14,612 bases of DNA from Clostridiales bacterium (GTDB lineage Bacteria > Bacillota > Clostridia > Oscillospirales > Acutalibacteraceae): NCBI GenBank assembly GCA_012522615.1, contig JAAYKB010000149.1:1-14612 (forward strand). The letters are read 5' to 3'. Within the stretch, counting starts at the first letter, position 1. Every line of letters begins with the position of its first letter. The position numbers and the translations under genes are program-made. The notes below the pieces were generated by a model. That model was not told the DNA's origin, did not search any database, and saw only the letters and a list, made by a program, of their open reading frames with translations. Shown here one piece after another: positions 1-7,129 of the stretch.

Positions 1-11
1 GGGTATTTTGT

Positions 12-902
12 TTATTTCGCCAGTTCCCGCTCAGCCTGCTCAATATATCTGCGAAGGTTGGCAAGTCCGATGCCGATTCCTTTTAGTGGATCTTCCATGC
101 CCTCAAACTCGATTGCGACAGCCCCGTCATATCCCGCTTTTTTGAGGGCCGCAATACACTGCTTGACCGGCACGTCTCCGTGTCCGATAATCGAGCCGCG
201 CAGGTAATTGCCGCCGCGCGAACGGAAAAACCCCTCGCCGGGATCCGGCATCATGCCGCTTTTGACGTGAAAGTCCTTTGCGTGGGCATAAAAGGCGTAT
301 GGCGCTGCACGCCCGACCGCGGTAATCGGATTTTCGTCGGCGCACAGGAAGTTGCCTATATCTACAAGCCAGCCGAAATTGGGGTGGGCCACCGCATTTA
401 TCAGCCTTTCCACCCTGTCGCTGTCCTGACAGAAAAAGCCGTGGTTTTCCACCATGGTCCGCACGCCTTTTCCGGCAGCGTACTCGGTCACCTCGCGGCA
501 GGCGGCCGACAGCACGGGCAGGACATCGTCAAACCCACGATAACCCCTCGTTCCCTCGGGAAATCCGACGGTCGCGTCATGGCGGACCCCGCTTGCCCCG
601 AGCAGCACCGCAAGATCAATGCGTTTTCTAACCCGCTCAATCTCTGCCTGGGTATCCCCGCCGCTTCCCGTTAAAAAGTCGGCGCCGAATGTGAAATTGG
701 TGACCTCCATACCCTGCCGCCGCGCCTCCTCGCCGAGTCTGGCGGCATATCTCTCCTCGGCTGAGCCGTCATGCGGGATTATTTCAACAAACTCGATAGC
801 GTCAAAACCCATCTCCTTTGCTTTCGAGATGCAGTCAAGCTGGGTCATTGCTCCGCTGCTGATAAGCCGTGAAAAGCTGTAGGTGCTTATAGCAATTTTC
901 AT
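12..902 (-). CDS. Sugar phosphate isomerase/epimerase (xylose isomerase-like TIM barrel)
   Basis: This 296-residue cytosolic protein has the layout of the AP-endonuclease-2/xylose-isomerase-like TIM barrel family, whose members isomerise or epimerise sugars and keto-sugars at a divalent metal. Visible barrel strands with likely metal ligands, in order, are AIEFVE, GVRHDA, MVENHGFF, WLVDIGNF, YAHAKDFH and AIEFEG, giving the expected Glu/Asp/His set. I chose the ATG at 902: AGAGGA lies about 10 nt upstream of it, whereas the in-frame TTG at 911 would sit almost on that ribosome binding site. It is the third gene of a minus-strand operon and begins 18 nt after the oxidoreductase stop. The operon probably continues beyond the left edge. 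The family is clear, but the substrate is unknown. Confidence 0.88.
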   Translation of the reverse strand: MKIAISTYSFSRLISSGAMTQLDCISKAKEMGFDAIEFVEIIPHDGSAEERYAARLGEEARRQGMEVTNFTFGADFLTGSGGDTQAEIERVRKRIDLAVLLGASGVRHDATVGFPEGTRGYRGFDDVLPVLSAACREVTEYAAGKGVRTMVENHGFFCQDSDRVERLINAVAHPNFGWLVDIGNFLCADENPITAVGRAAPYAFYAHAKDFHVKSGMMPDPGEGFFRSRGGNYLRGSIIGHGDVPVKQCIAALKKAGYDGAVAIEFEGMEDPLKGIGIGLANLRRYIEQAERELAK

Positions 903-920
903 AAGATTCAAGTCCTCTCG

Positions 921-1988
921 TTATTTGCCCAGCACAACCTCGTGCCCGGTGCGGGCCGATTCATAGATGGCATCGAGAATGGTCATAAGGGCAACTCCGT
1001 CCTCTGCGGGAGATATGCACTTTACGCCCTTGCCGATACATTCGATAAAATGGTCTATCTCGTTTTCAAACAGCCCGTCAAACGAGAGGGCGGTCGGCGC
1101 CGCCAGTTTTACATCCGCCAGATAATCGTTTATCTCCGAATAGAGTTCCAGCTCGGGGTCAAGCTTGGCGCCCGCCTTTGTGCCGAACAGTTCAATCTCG
1201 CCCTCATCCTTCTTGATGTTGAGACTGAAGCTGGCCTCTACCGACAGGACCGCCCCGTTATCAAACCGAATCATTGCGCTGGCAAGGTCCTCGACATCAC
1301 AGATATCCTCCGAAGATTTATCTGCCGCGGCATAGCCGATAACCCCTTTTATGTTTTTGCGGTTACCGAGCTTGCGGAAGGTTGCGCCGTAAACCGAAAC
1401 CGGATGGGGATTGCCCATCAGATAGCGAACAAGGTCGATTACATGAACCCCAAGGTCGATAAGCGGTCCGCCGCCCGAACGCGATTTATCGCCGAACCAG
1501 CCGCCCGGGTTGCCGCAGCGGCGCAGGTAGGTTGCTTTTGAATAGTAGATTTCCCCGAGGTAATCCGACTCGATGAAATCTCGCAGTATCCTGCAGTCGT
1601 TGCCGAACCTCCGTACAAACCCTATCATAAGCAGCTTGCCGTTTTTCTCGGCGGCATCCCTCATGGCGCACGCCTCATCCGCCGACATCGCCATAGGCTT
1701 TTCGCACAAAACATGCTTTCCGGCGTTCAGCGCCGCTATGGCGCAGGGGGCGTGGGCCGAATTCCATGTGCAGACGCTGACGGCGTCAAGCTCGGGCAGG
1801 GCGGCCAGCATTTCTTTGACATCGGTATAAAGGCGGGTGACGCCATGCTGTTCTCCCGCGGCCTTCAGCCGCTTCTCGTCTATATCGCAAAAGGCATAAA
1901 GCTCGGCATCGGGATTTCTCTTATACCCGTTTATATGAAAGGTCGATATGCTGCCGGTGCCTATTACACCTATTTTAAGTTTGCTCAT
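921..1988 (-). CDS. Gfo/Idh/MocA family NAD(P)-dependent oxidoreductase
   Basis: This 355-residue protein has a normal length for the Gfo/Idh/MocA family, which oxidises or reduces a sugar, cyclitol or glycoside hydroxyl with NAD(P). The N-terminal Rossmann motif GVIGTGSIS is at residues 7-15. The family EKP motif (CEKPMA, Lys97) is followed by the second domain with GGGPLIDLGVHVIDL at about 172-186, where Asp178 and His182 are the expected catalytic positions. The start is ATG with AGAGGA 9 nt upstream. It lies between two TIM-barrel isomerases in one operon, a pairing known from inositol-type catabolism and from 3-keto-glycoside and C-glycoside cleavage. The context suggests oxidation of a ring hydroxyl followed by rearrangement or elimination. 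The substrate cannot be read from the sequence. Confidence 0.92.
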   Translation of the reverse strand: MSKLKIGVIGTGSISTFHINGYKRNPDAELYAFCDIDEKRLKAAGEQHGVTRLYTDVKEMLAALPELDAVSVCTWNSAHAPCAIAALNAGKHVLCEKPMAMSADEACAMRDAAEKNGKLLMIGFVRRFGNDCRILRDFIESDYLGEIYYSKATYLRRCGNPGGWFGDKSRSGGGPLIDLGVHVIDLVRYLMGNPHPVSVYGATFRKLGNRKNIKGVIGYAAADKSSEDICDVEDLASAMIRFDNGAVLSVEASFSLNIKKDEGEIELFGTKAGAKLDPELELYSEINDYLADVKLAAPTALSFDGLFENEIDHFIECIGKGVKCISPAEDGVALMTILDAIYESARTGHEVVLGK

Positions 1989-2018
1989 TTCAAGTCATCC
2001 TCTCGTCAAATTCTCCGG

Positions 2019-2861
2019 CTAGCGTGTCAGCTTTTTAAGAAACTCCACTGCGAGGCGTATATCGGCTTCGGGGTCTTCACCCACCTCGCGCTCCACCGTA
2101 AGATATCCTCGATACCCGACCTCCTCAAGCGCCGCGATATATCTCGGGAAATCTACATCCCCTTCTCCCAGCGGAAGCTCGATAAAGGTCTGCCCCTCCT
2201 GTATGGCATCCTCAATAACGCCGTAGACTACCTCGGGGTCGTTGTCTTTAAGCTTGCGTCCGTCCTTGGCGTGGGTGTGTACAATATAATCCCTGAGCGT
2301 ATACACAGCCTTGACGGGGTCATCTCCGGTTACCATAACCAGGTTGGCAGGGTCGAAATTCACCGCAACCCCTTTTGAGCCGAGTGAGTCGAGAAAGCCC
2401 TTGAGGGTGGTAGCTATTTCCGGTCCGGTTTCAATGGCGAAATGCGCCTTGACATCATCGGCATAGCGGCAAAGCTTGCTGCAGGCATCCTGCATGATTT
2501 TATATCGCTCGTGCTCCGGGTCGTTCGGAACCACCCCGATATGGGTTGTTACAATATCAGTTTCGAGATCCTTTGCCAAATCAAGTATGCGTTTCGAGCG
2601 TTCAATCAATTCCGGATTCTTATCCGGCTTGCCGAAGCCGTGGCCGAGATCCCCGCAGAGCGCCGAAATGACAAGCCCGTGCGCCTTTACCATGTCGAGA
2701 AACTCCCGTCTTTTTGCCCCGGTCAGGTTTTCGGGGGAAAGCTCCCCGTGTGTGGCATATACCTGTATGCCCTGTGCCCCTACATCAACCGCCTTTCGGA
2801 GGGCGGTGCGCACATCGGTACGGAAAGAATCCAGCATAACTCCGATTGGATACCGATACAT
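2019..2861 (-). CDS. Sugar phosphate isomerase/epimerase, first gene of the left operon
   Basis: This 280-residue protein belongs to the same xylose-isomerase-like TIM barrel superfamily as the gene ending at 12, but it is clearly divergent from it. Likely metal-site strands are GIQVYATHGE, VTTHIGV, FAIETGPE, VNFDPANL, VHTHAKDG, ELPLGEGDVDF and LTVERE. The ATG has a strong AAGGGGGA ribosome binding site 7 nt upstream. It is the first gene downstream of the control region shared with the divergent AraC gene and is followed 30 nt later by the Gfo/Idh/MocA gene. Having two different isomerases around one dehydrogenase suggests consecutive steps or a two-enzyme route for an unusual sugar. Members of this superfamily also act as dehydratases or lyases, so the reaction remains open. 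Confidence 0.88.
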   Translation of the reverse strand: MYRYPIGVMLDSFRTDVRTALRKAVDVGAQGIQVYATHGELSPENLTGAKRREFLDMVKAHGLVISALCGDLGHGFGKPDKNPELIERSKRILDLAKDLETDIVTTHIGVVPNDPEHERYKIMQDACSKLCRYADDVKAHFAIETGPEIATTLKGFLDSLGSKGVAVNFDPANLVMVTGDDPVKAVYTLRDYIVHTHAKDGRKLKDNDPEVVYGVIEDAIQEGQTFIELPLGEGDVDFPRYIAALEEVGYRGYLTVEREVGEDPEADIRLAVEFLKKLTR

Positions 2862-2880
2862 TGATAATCCCCCTTTGATT

Positions 2881-2946
2881 AAAAAGAATTTGCTTTTTTA
2901 CTGTCTTCATTATAGAATGACCATATGAGAATAAAAAGAAAGCAAA
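2881..2946. promoter_or_regulatory. Candidate AraC-type operator: paired AAAAAGAA and TTTGCTTT/AAAGCAAA elements
   Basis: AAAAAGAA occurs at 2881-2888 and again at 2933-2940, 52 bp apart, about five helical turns. Next to these copies are TTTGCTTT (2889-2896) and its exact inverse AAAGCAAA (2939-2946). One set overlaps the weak -35 region of the minus-strand promoter and the other lies just downstream of its predicted start. The position between an AraC gene and its likely target operon makes a looping or bridging operator plausible. Binding is inferred; AT-richness raises the chance of coincidence. Confidence 0.45.
2909..2937 (-). promoter_or_regulatory. Promoter of the isomerase/oxidoreductase operon
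   Basis: On the minus strand a perfect TATAAT (2909-2914) lies about 48 nt upstream of the ATG at 2861. The hexamer 17 bp further up is TTTTTA (2932-2937), a poor -35 match, and there is no TG extension. A good -10 with a poor -35 is typical of activator-dependent promoters and agrees with the adjacent AraC gene. Confidence 0.55.
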
Positions 2947-2988
2947 TTGCCTTTAATTAACACTATATTGCTCAAAGGCGGGGTTTTT

Positions 2989-3804
2989 GTGGCGTTCAGC
3001 TTTTATGAACAGCATATCCATGAGGATCCGGATTTTCCTATCATCTTTCACAACGACAACCTTATGGAGGACAGCAATTTTCTGTCCCACTGGCATGAAA
3101 ACATCGAGTTTCTGTATTTCAGGCAGGGGCGCGGGGTGGTGCTTTGCGACGCAGTGCCCTATACGGCTTTGCCGGGGGACGCCGTTATTATCAATACCGG
3201 CGCTCTGCATACCATCAGGTCGCAAACTCCTGTCAGCAATTATGACTGTCTTATTGTCGACAAGCTTTTTCTCGAAGGCTTTGACCTTCCTTTTGAAAAG
3301 ATGCGGCTGTTAAGCCCTCTGCGCGACGAGGTTATCGGAGCTCATTTCGACCGAATTGCACGGGAGACATCAGAGAAAAAGCCGTATTTCAAAACCGCCG
3401 TCAAGGCCGAAACCCTTTCGCTTTTCACACATATATATCGGACAGCCTCGCGGCAGGATCTTCCGGAGGGTCAGCAAAACAGCCGGAAGCTTGACATGGT
3501 GCGGTCGGCGATCTCGTATATCAGGCAGCATTTCACCGAGGATATTACGGTTGACGATATATGCCGTCATCTGGGGTTCAGCAAATACTATTTTTGCCGG
3601 GAGTTCCGGAGGATTACCGGAAGAACGGTGACAGATACCATCAATCTCCTTCGCTGCAGCCACGCCAAGAGCCTGATTTCCTCGGGGCGCTACAACGTCA
3701 GCGAGAGCGCCGAGCGGAGCGGCTTTCGGAATCTGTCCTACTTTTCAAAGACCTACAAGCGGTATAACGGAATTTTGCCCTCCGACACCGAAATTAAGCT
3801 ATGA
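2989..3804 (+). CDS. AraC family transcriptional regulator with N-terminal cupin sensor
   Basis: This regulator has about 271 residues. The N-terminal half is the AraC cupin-like sugar-sensing domain, with SHWHENIEFLYF near residue 35 and a later PGDAVIINTGALH turn. The C-terminal hundred residues form the double helix-turn-helix: a first helix pair around DITVDDICRHLGFSKYYF and the second ending in the AraC signature GFRNLSYFSKTYKRYNG. I prefer the GTG at 2989, which has AAAGGCGGGG 5 nt upstream; an open frame extends back to a TTG at 2947 without a comparable site. It is divergent from the isomerase/oxidoreductase operon, so it is the probable activator of that operon in response to its sugar. 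It converges on the first transketolase pair and leaves only 31 bp between their stops. Confidence 0.92.
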   Translation: MAFSFYEQHIHEDPDFPIIFHNDNLMEDSNFLSHWHENIEFLYFRQGRGVVLCDAVPYTALPGDAVIINTGALHTIRSQTPVSNYDCLIVDKLFLEGFDLPFEKMRLLSPLRDEVIGAHFDRIARETSEKKPYFKTAVKAETLSLFTHIYRTASRQDLPEGQQNSRKLDMVRSAISYIRQHFTEDITVDDICRHLGFSKYYFCREFRRITGRTVTDTINLLRCSHAKSLISSGRYNVSESAERSGFRNLSYFSKTYKRYNGILPSDTEIKL

Positions 3805-3816
3805 CTTGAAACGGAT

Positions 3817-3837
3817 AAAACAATAATTATGTTTTTT
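3817..3837. terminator. Weak AT-rich hairpin between convergent genes
   Basis: AAAACA (3817-3822) pairs with TGTTTT (3830-3835) around a 7-nt loop and is followed by a short T run on the plus strand, with an A run in the mirror position for the minus strand. It sits between the AraC and transketolase stops, so it may act as a weak bidirectional terminator. The stem has only one G-C pair, so the call is tentative. Confidence 0.3.
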
Positions 3838-4786
3838 AACTGTTTTTCATCTTAATCGCCTGTTTTGCCTTGTCGGCGATATTCTCGGCCGACAGCCCGA
3901 ACAGCTTCAGCAAATCCAAGGCGGGTCCGGACCTTCCGAAAACGTCGTTGACGCCTACCCTTACAACCGGAACTGGCAGGGCTTCGCAAACCGTTTCGGC
4001 CACCGCACCGCCAAGACCCCCGATAATGCTGTGCTCTTCGGCCGTGACAATGGCCCGGGTTTCTTTGGCGGCCTTCAAAACAATCTCTGTATCAAGAGGT
4101 TTTATGGTCGCCATATTTATGACCCGCGCCGATATTCCCTCGTTTTCCAGCAACTCGGCGGCGGCGATAGCCTCGGATACCATGAGTCCGGTGGCTATGA
4201 TTGTAACGTCGTTGCCCTCTTTTATCTGTATTCCCTTGCCGATTTCAAATTTGAGGGTATCGTCAAAAATAACCGGAACGGCAAGTCTGCCAAACCTCAT
4301 ATATACAGGCCCGTCCAGCTTCATAACCGCCCGCATGGCGGCGGCCGTTTCAACCGCGTCGGCGGGGTTGATTATGGTCATGCCGGGTATGGTACGCATC
4401 AATGCGATGTCCTCGCAGCACTGGTGGGTGGCGCCGTCCTCCCCGACCGATATTCCGGCGTGGGTCGCCCCTATTTTCACCGGCAGGTGGGGATAGCCTA
4501 TCGAGTTGCGAACCTGTTCAAAGGCGCGGCCGGCTGCGAACATCGCAAAGGTGGAAGCAAAAACCTGCTTGCCCGAGGCGGCAAGTCCGGCGGCAATACC
4601 CATCATATTTTGCTCGGATATGCCGCAGTCAAAAAAGCGGTCGGGATATGCCTTGCGGAACATTACCGTTTTTGTGGCGGCGGCAAGGTCGGAGTCAAGC
4701 ACAACCAAATCGGGATATTCGGCCGCAAGCGCCACAAGGCTTTCGCCGTAAGCGTCGCGGGTCGCTTTTTTTATTATTTCTGCCAT
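3836..4786 (-). CDS. Transketolase C-terminal subunit (pair 1)
   Basis: This 316-residue protein corresponds to the pyrimidine-binding and C-terminal domains of transketolase. It would work with the neighbouring N-terminal subunit as a heteromeric thiamine-diphosphate enzyme that transfers a two-carbon ketol unit. The catalytic glutamate is in GISEQN (Glu58). The substrate loop GATHAGISVGEDGATHQ (about 106-122) and the C-terminal EEHSIIGGLGGAVAE and DVFGRSG motifs are all present. The ATG has GAGGAGG 8 nt upstream, lying across the stop of the N-terminal subunit gene, so the two are translated as a close pair. It is full length for a split subunit. This may be the housekeeping pentose-phosphate enzyme or a catabolic one; an equivalent pair at 11028-12780 means at least one is probably specialised. 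Confidence 0.93.
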   Translation of the reverse strand: MAEIIKKATRDAYGESLVALAAEYPDLVVLDSDLAAATKTVMFRKAYPDRFFDCGISEQNMMGIAAGLAASGKQVFASTFAMFAAGRAFEQVRNSIGYPHLPVKIGATHAGISVGEDGATHQCCEDIALMRTIPGMTIINPADAVETAAAMRAVMKLDGPVYMRFGRLAVPVIFDDTLKFEIGKGIQIKEGNDVTIIATGLMVSEAIAAAELLENEGISARVINMATIKPLDTEIVLKAAKETRAIVTAEEHSIIGGLGGAVAETVCEALPVPVVRVGVNDVFGRSGPALDLLKLFGLSAENIADKAKQAIKMKNS

Positions 4787-4789
4787 AAT

Positions 4790-5635
4790 TTATGCCTCCT
4801 CATACTTTGCGAGCTGCGCCTTAAGCTCCTGCATCGCCTGTTCGTACTGTTCCTTGTTGGGGGCCGTGCCGTGCCAGCCGACTTGATTTTCCATAAAGGA
4901 AACCCCCTTGCCCTTTACGCTCTTTTGTATAATGGCGGTGGGCTTGCCCTTATATCCTGCTGCAGCGGTCAGCGCCGATTCTATCTGGTCTAGGTCGTGA
5001 CCATCTATTGTTATCACGTTAAACCCGAAGGCGACAAATTTTTCCGGAATGGGATATGGGGAGTTGACCTCCTCAACCGTGCCGTCAATCTGCAGGTGGT
5101 TGTTGTCGATAATCAGACAGAGGTTGTCAAGCTTTTTGTGGGCGGCAAACATGGTGGCCTCCCAGACCTGCCCCTCCTCGAGCTCGCCGTCTCCGAGAAT
5201 GGCAAAAACCCTTCTGTCCGAACCGTCCAGCTTTGCGGCAAGCGCCATGCCGACGGCCGCCGAGATTCCCTGACCGAGTGAGCCGGTGGACATGTCCACG
5301 CCGGGCGTGCCCTTCATGTCGGGGTGGCCCTGAAGATGGGAGTCGATATGGCGCAGGGTCGGGATTTCCTCAACCGGGAAAAACCCACTGAGTGCGAGCG
5401 CTCCGTAAAGAGCGGGCGCCGTATGTCCTTTTGAAAGCACCAGACGGTCGCGGTCCTGCCAGCCGGGGTTGGCGGGGTCTGTCCGCATATGCAGGAAGTA
5501 GAGAACCGCGAGGGTGTCGGCAATCGAGAGGGAACCTCCGGGATGTCCGCTTTTTGCGTTATAGGTGCCCTCGATAACAGCCATGCGAATCTTGGTTGCC
5601 GTGATTAAAAGCTGTTTTTTTGTGGTTGCATCCAA
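4790..5635 (-). CDS. Transketolase N-terminal (thiamine-diphosphate binding) subunit (pair 1)
   Basis: This 281-residue protein carries the pyrophosphate-binding half of transketolase. The motifs are SGHPGGSLS (His31), LSKGH (His71), LQGHP, TGSLGQG (118-123) and the cofactor/Mg motif GDGELEEGQVWEA starting at 148 with its partner Asn at about 178, ending with VKGKGVSFME and WHG. The start is TTG with AAAGGA 10 nt upstream; the next in-frame ATG (residue 18) has no ribosome binding site and would cut into the conserved first helix. The C-terminal subunit gene starts 3 nt after the stop. Hand alignment with the second N-subunit in this window is gap-free over the first 185 residues, with about 60% identity over residues 31-185. 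Confidence 0.93.
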   Translation of the reverse strand: MDATTKKQLLITATKIRMAVIEGTYNAKSGHPGGSLSIADTLAVLYFLHMRTDPANPGWQDRDRLVLSKGHTAPALYGALALSGFFPVEEIPTLRHIDSHLQGHPDMKGTPGVDMSTGSLGQGISAAVGMALAAKLDGSDRRVFAILGDGELEEGQVWEATMFAAHKKLDNLCLIIDNNHLQIDGTVEEVNSPYPIPEKFVAFGFNVITIDGHDLDQIESALTAAAGYKGKPTAIIQKSVKGKGVSFMENQVGWHGTAPNKEQYEQAMQELKAQLAKYEEA

Positions 5636-5654
5636 TATACTTCATTCCTTTCAG

Positions 5655-5671
5655 ACCGGATTTCGTCCGGT
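5655..5671 (-). promoter_or_regulatory. Leader hairpin just upstream of the pair 1 transketolase ribosome binding site
   Basis: ACCGGA (5655-5660) and TCCGGT (5666-5671) form a perfect 6-bp stem with a 5-nt loop in the minus-strand leader, ending a few bases before AAAGGA. A second inverted pair, AGACC/GGTCT (5691-5695 and 5704-5708), lies further upstream. It could affect translation or mRNA stability; no riboswitch class is recognisable. Confidence 0.35.
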
Positions 5672-5722
5672 TCGGAAATTAATAGAGCAAAGACCGTTTT
5701 TAAGGTCTGTACACATTATAAA

Positions 5723-5751
5723 ATTATAGCACAGCGAGGAAATTTTGAACA
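5723..5751 (-). promoter_or_regulatory. Extended -10 promoter for transketolase pair 1
   Basis: On the minus strand TATAAT (5723-5728) is preceded by TGC, making an extended -10 element. A loose -35 hexamer, TGTTCA (5746-5751), lies 17 bp upstream. A second TATAAT-like sequence follows nearby. The predicted start is about 80 nt upstream of the TTG start codon, so the leader is long enough to contain the hairpins at 5655-5708. Confidence 0.6.
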
Positions 5752-5795
5752 GCATTTAAACCTAAAATCTGACTTTATTCCAACTTAATAATCGG

Positions 5796-5824
5796 TTGCA
5801 TGGGACCATGCGCGGGGTTATAAT
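5796..5824 (+). promoter_or_regulatory. Strong promoter with embedded dyad for the QueG-like gene
   Basis: TTGCAT (5796-5801), 17 bp, then perfect TATAAT (5819-5824). A perfect inverted repeat, GCATGG-GA-CCATGC (5798-5811), starts inside the -35 hexamer and covers much of the spacer, the classic place for a repressor operator. The gene's ATG is 35 nt further down. Confidence 0.75.
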
Positions 5825-5859
5825 TATAGGCATAGATTTTTTAAGGGGAGGGAATTCGG

Positions 5860-6687
5860 ATGAACAGCTTTGACAACAGGCTTGCCGCCGACAGAATCTT
5901 GGACGGCAACGGGCTTGCTCTGCACGGATACTGCGGCTTTGAGTTGCTTTCCGACCGTCTTATTTCCTGCCGCGCGGCGGACCGGATGCGGGCCGCCTTT
6001 TCCGATTCCCCGCCCAAGACGGTTATTGTTGCCCTCTTTCCATACCGCGCGGACGACCGGGAGGGCAATCTGTCCAGATATGCCCGCCTGCCGGATTACC
6101 ATGCCGCCGCCGGAGGAGTTTTGGAGTCTGCCGCCGCCTCGCTTTCGGCCGCCCTGTCGGATTACCGCTTTCTCGCGTTTATCGACAACTCCCCGATTCC
6201 CGAGGTTCGGGCCGCGGCCTTGGCCGGGCTGGGCCGCGTGGGGGACCATCATCTTTTAATAAACCCTGTCTTCGGTTCGTGGGTCTTTATCGGCTGTATT
6301 GTCACCGATATGCCGGTTGAGTTTGGGGAACAGTCGATTGAGGGTTGTCTTCAATGCGGGAAATGTGCCGCCGGATGTCCGTCGGGCTGTGCGGGCGGGG
6401 AGTCAAGGCAGGACTGTGTGTCGCGGCTGACCCAGCTTAAAGGGGAGCTTGACCCCCGGCAACGGGAGCTTTTGAAGAAAAGCGGGATGGCCTGGGGCTG
6501 CGACCGCTGTCAGGAGGTATGCCCGCTCAACTCCGGCGTCCGAACCGAGCCGCATGCCTGCTTCGGCGGAAAGGTTTTTGAGCCGTCGCTTACCGAGGAC
6601 ATTATTTCGGATCTGGAGGACAGGGCTTACGGCTGGCGGGGAGCCGAGGTTCTCAAACGCAATCTGGAGATTTTATACAGCAAGTAA
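5860..6687 (+). CDS. QueG-like double 4Fe-4S cluster protein (short epoxyqueuosine-reductase-like)
   Basis: This 275-residue protein resembles epoxyqueuosine reductase QueG, the cobalamin-dependent Fe-S enzyme of the last step of queuosine synthesis. It shares SRYARLPDYH (72-81), a DNSPIPE segment containing an acid equivalent to QueG's catalytic Asp (Asp109), and the stretch from GLGRVG to NPVFGSWVFIG. The cluster cysteines are CLQCGKCAAGCP (163, 166, 169, 173), C186 in DCVSRLTQ, and CDRCQEVCP (214, 217, 221), enough for two 4Fe-4S clusters. It is about 100 residues shorter than the E. coli or B. subtilis enzymes and lacks their C-terminal extension. Such short clostridial homologues may be true QueG or a related redox protein. 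The ATG has GGGGAGGG 7 nt upstream. It forms a single-gene unit with its own promoter and terminator. Confidence 0.8.
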   Translation: MNSFDNRLAADRILDGNGLALHGYCGFELLSDRLISCRAADRMRAAFSDSPPKTVIVALFPYRADDREGNLSRYARLPDYHAAAGGVLESAAASLSAALSDYRFLAFIDNSPIPEVRAAALAGLGRVGDHHLLINPVFGSWVFIGCIVTDMPVEFGEQSIEGCLQCGKCAAGCPSGCAGGESRQDCVSRLTQLKGELDPRQRELLKKSGMAWGCDRCQEVCPLNSGVRTEPHACFGGKVFEPSLTEDIISDLEDRAYGWRGAEVLKRNLEILYSK

Positions 6688-6753
6688 CTGTTTGCAAATG
6701 TGCCGGTGCTTTTGCCAACACTTCACACTTCGCACTATGAGGATTTTCAAACG

Positions 6754-6784
6754 ACTGCAGGGCGTCTGTCCTGCGGTTTTTTCT
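6754..6784 (+). terminator. Intrinsic terminator after the QueG-like gene
   Basis: ACTGCAGG (6754-6761) pairs with CCTGCGGT (6770-6777, one G-T pair) around an 8-nt loop, and the stem runs straight into TTTTTTCTT. It ends the single-gene transcript before the next plus-strand gene pair. Confidence 0.8.
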
Positions 6785-6848
6785 TATCTTTAATGACATA
6801 TATGCCGGATTTGATATGTATAAATATAGAACGGGGGGATGATGCGCC

Positions 6849-7082
6849 GTGAGAGAAAACCAGATAAAGGCCGTGCTTCAGCGGGATTTGAAGAAGCTTT
6901 TAAAGTCGCTCGGCGTGTACGACGCGGTGTGCGGCAGCAGGGAGTGCTGTTATTTTTGCCGCGAACCCCTGAGCCTTGAAACCATTTCGGCCGTTTTCCC
7001 GTATGATGAATCGGTTTGCTTTTGCTGCGGCAGGCCGGAGTGCTGCAACGCCATGCTCAATCTGGAGCAGGAGGAAAGGTAG
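6849..7082 (+). CDS. Small nine-cysteine protein, probable metal binding
   Basis: I do not recognise this 77-residue protein. A basic, helical N-terminus (about 1-22) is followed by two cysteine clusters: C28, C33, C34 and C37 (CCYFC) and then C57, C59, C60, C65 and C66 (CFCCGRPECC). The CxxC and CCx4C spacing suggests a zinc ribbon or knuckle, but the doubled cysteines could also hold other metals or be redox active. The start is GTG with GGGGGG about 10 nt upstream; two ATG codons inside that region are out of frame. The next gene follows after 47 nt on the same strand, and the QueG-like terminator lies upstream, so these two probably form their own transcript. No clear promoter was found. 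Confidence 0.7.
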   Translation: MRENQIKAVLQRDLKKLLKSLGVYDAVCGSRECCYFCREPLSLETISAVFPYDESVCFCCGRPECCNAMLNLEQEER

Positions 7083-7129
7083 TTTAGGGCGGTTTTGTTC
7101 TCAACCTCGGTCGAAAGGGTGACGTTGTC

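Noticed and set aside
4031..4993. Long plus-strand open frame (320 codons)
   Set aside because: Antisense to transketolase pair 1, with no plausible start site; the real genes on the other strand carry clear family motifs.
5641..5720. Pair 1 transketolase leader considered as a riboswitch
   Set aside because: Only short stems are visible and no conserved core of a known riboswitch class can be recognised.
5824..6252. Minus-strand open frames opposite the QueG-like gene
   Set aside because: Shadow of the GC-rich coding strand; rich in Gly, Arg and Lys, with no start signal.
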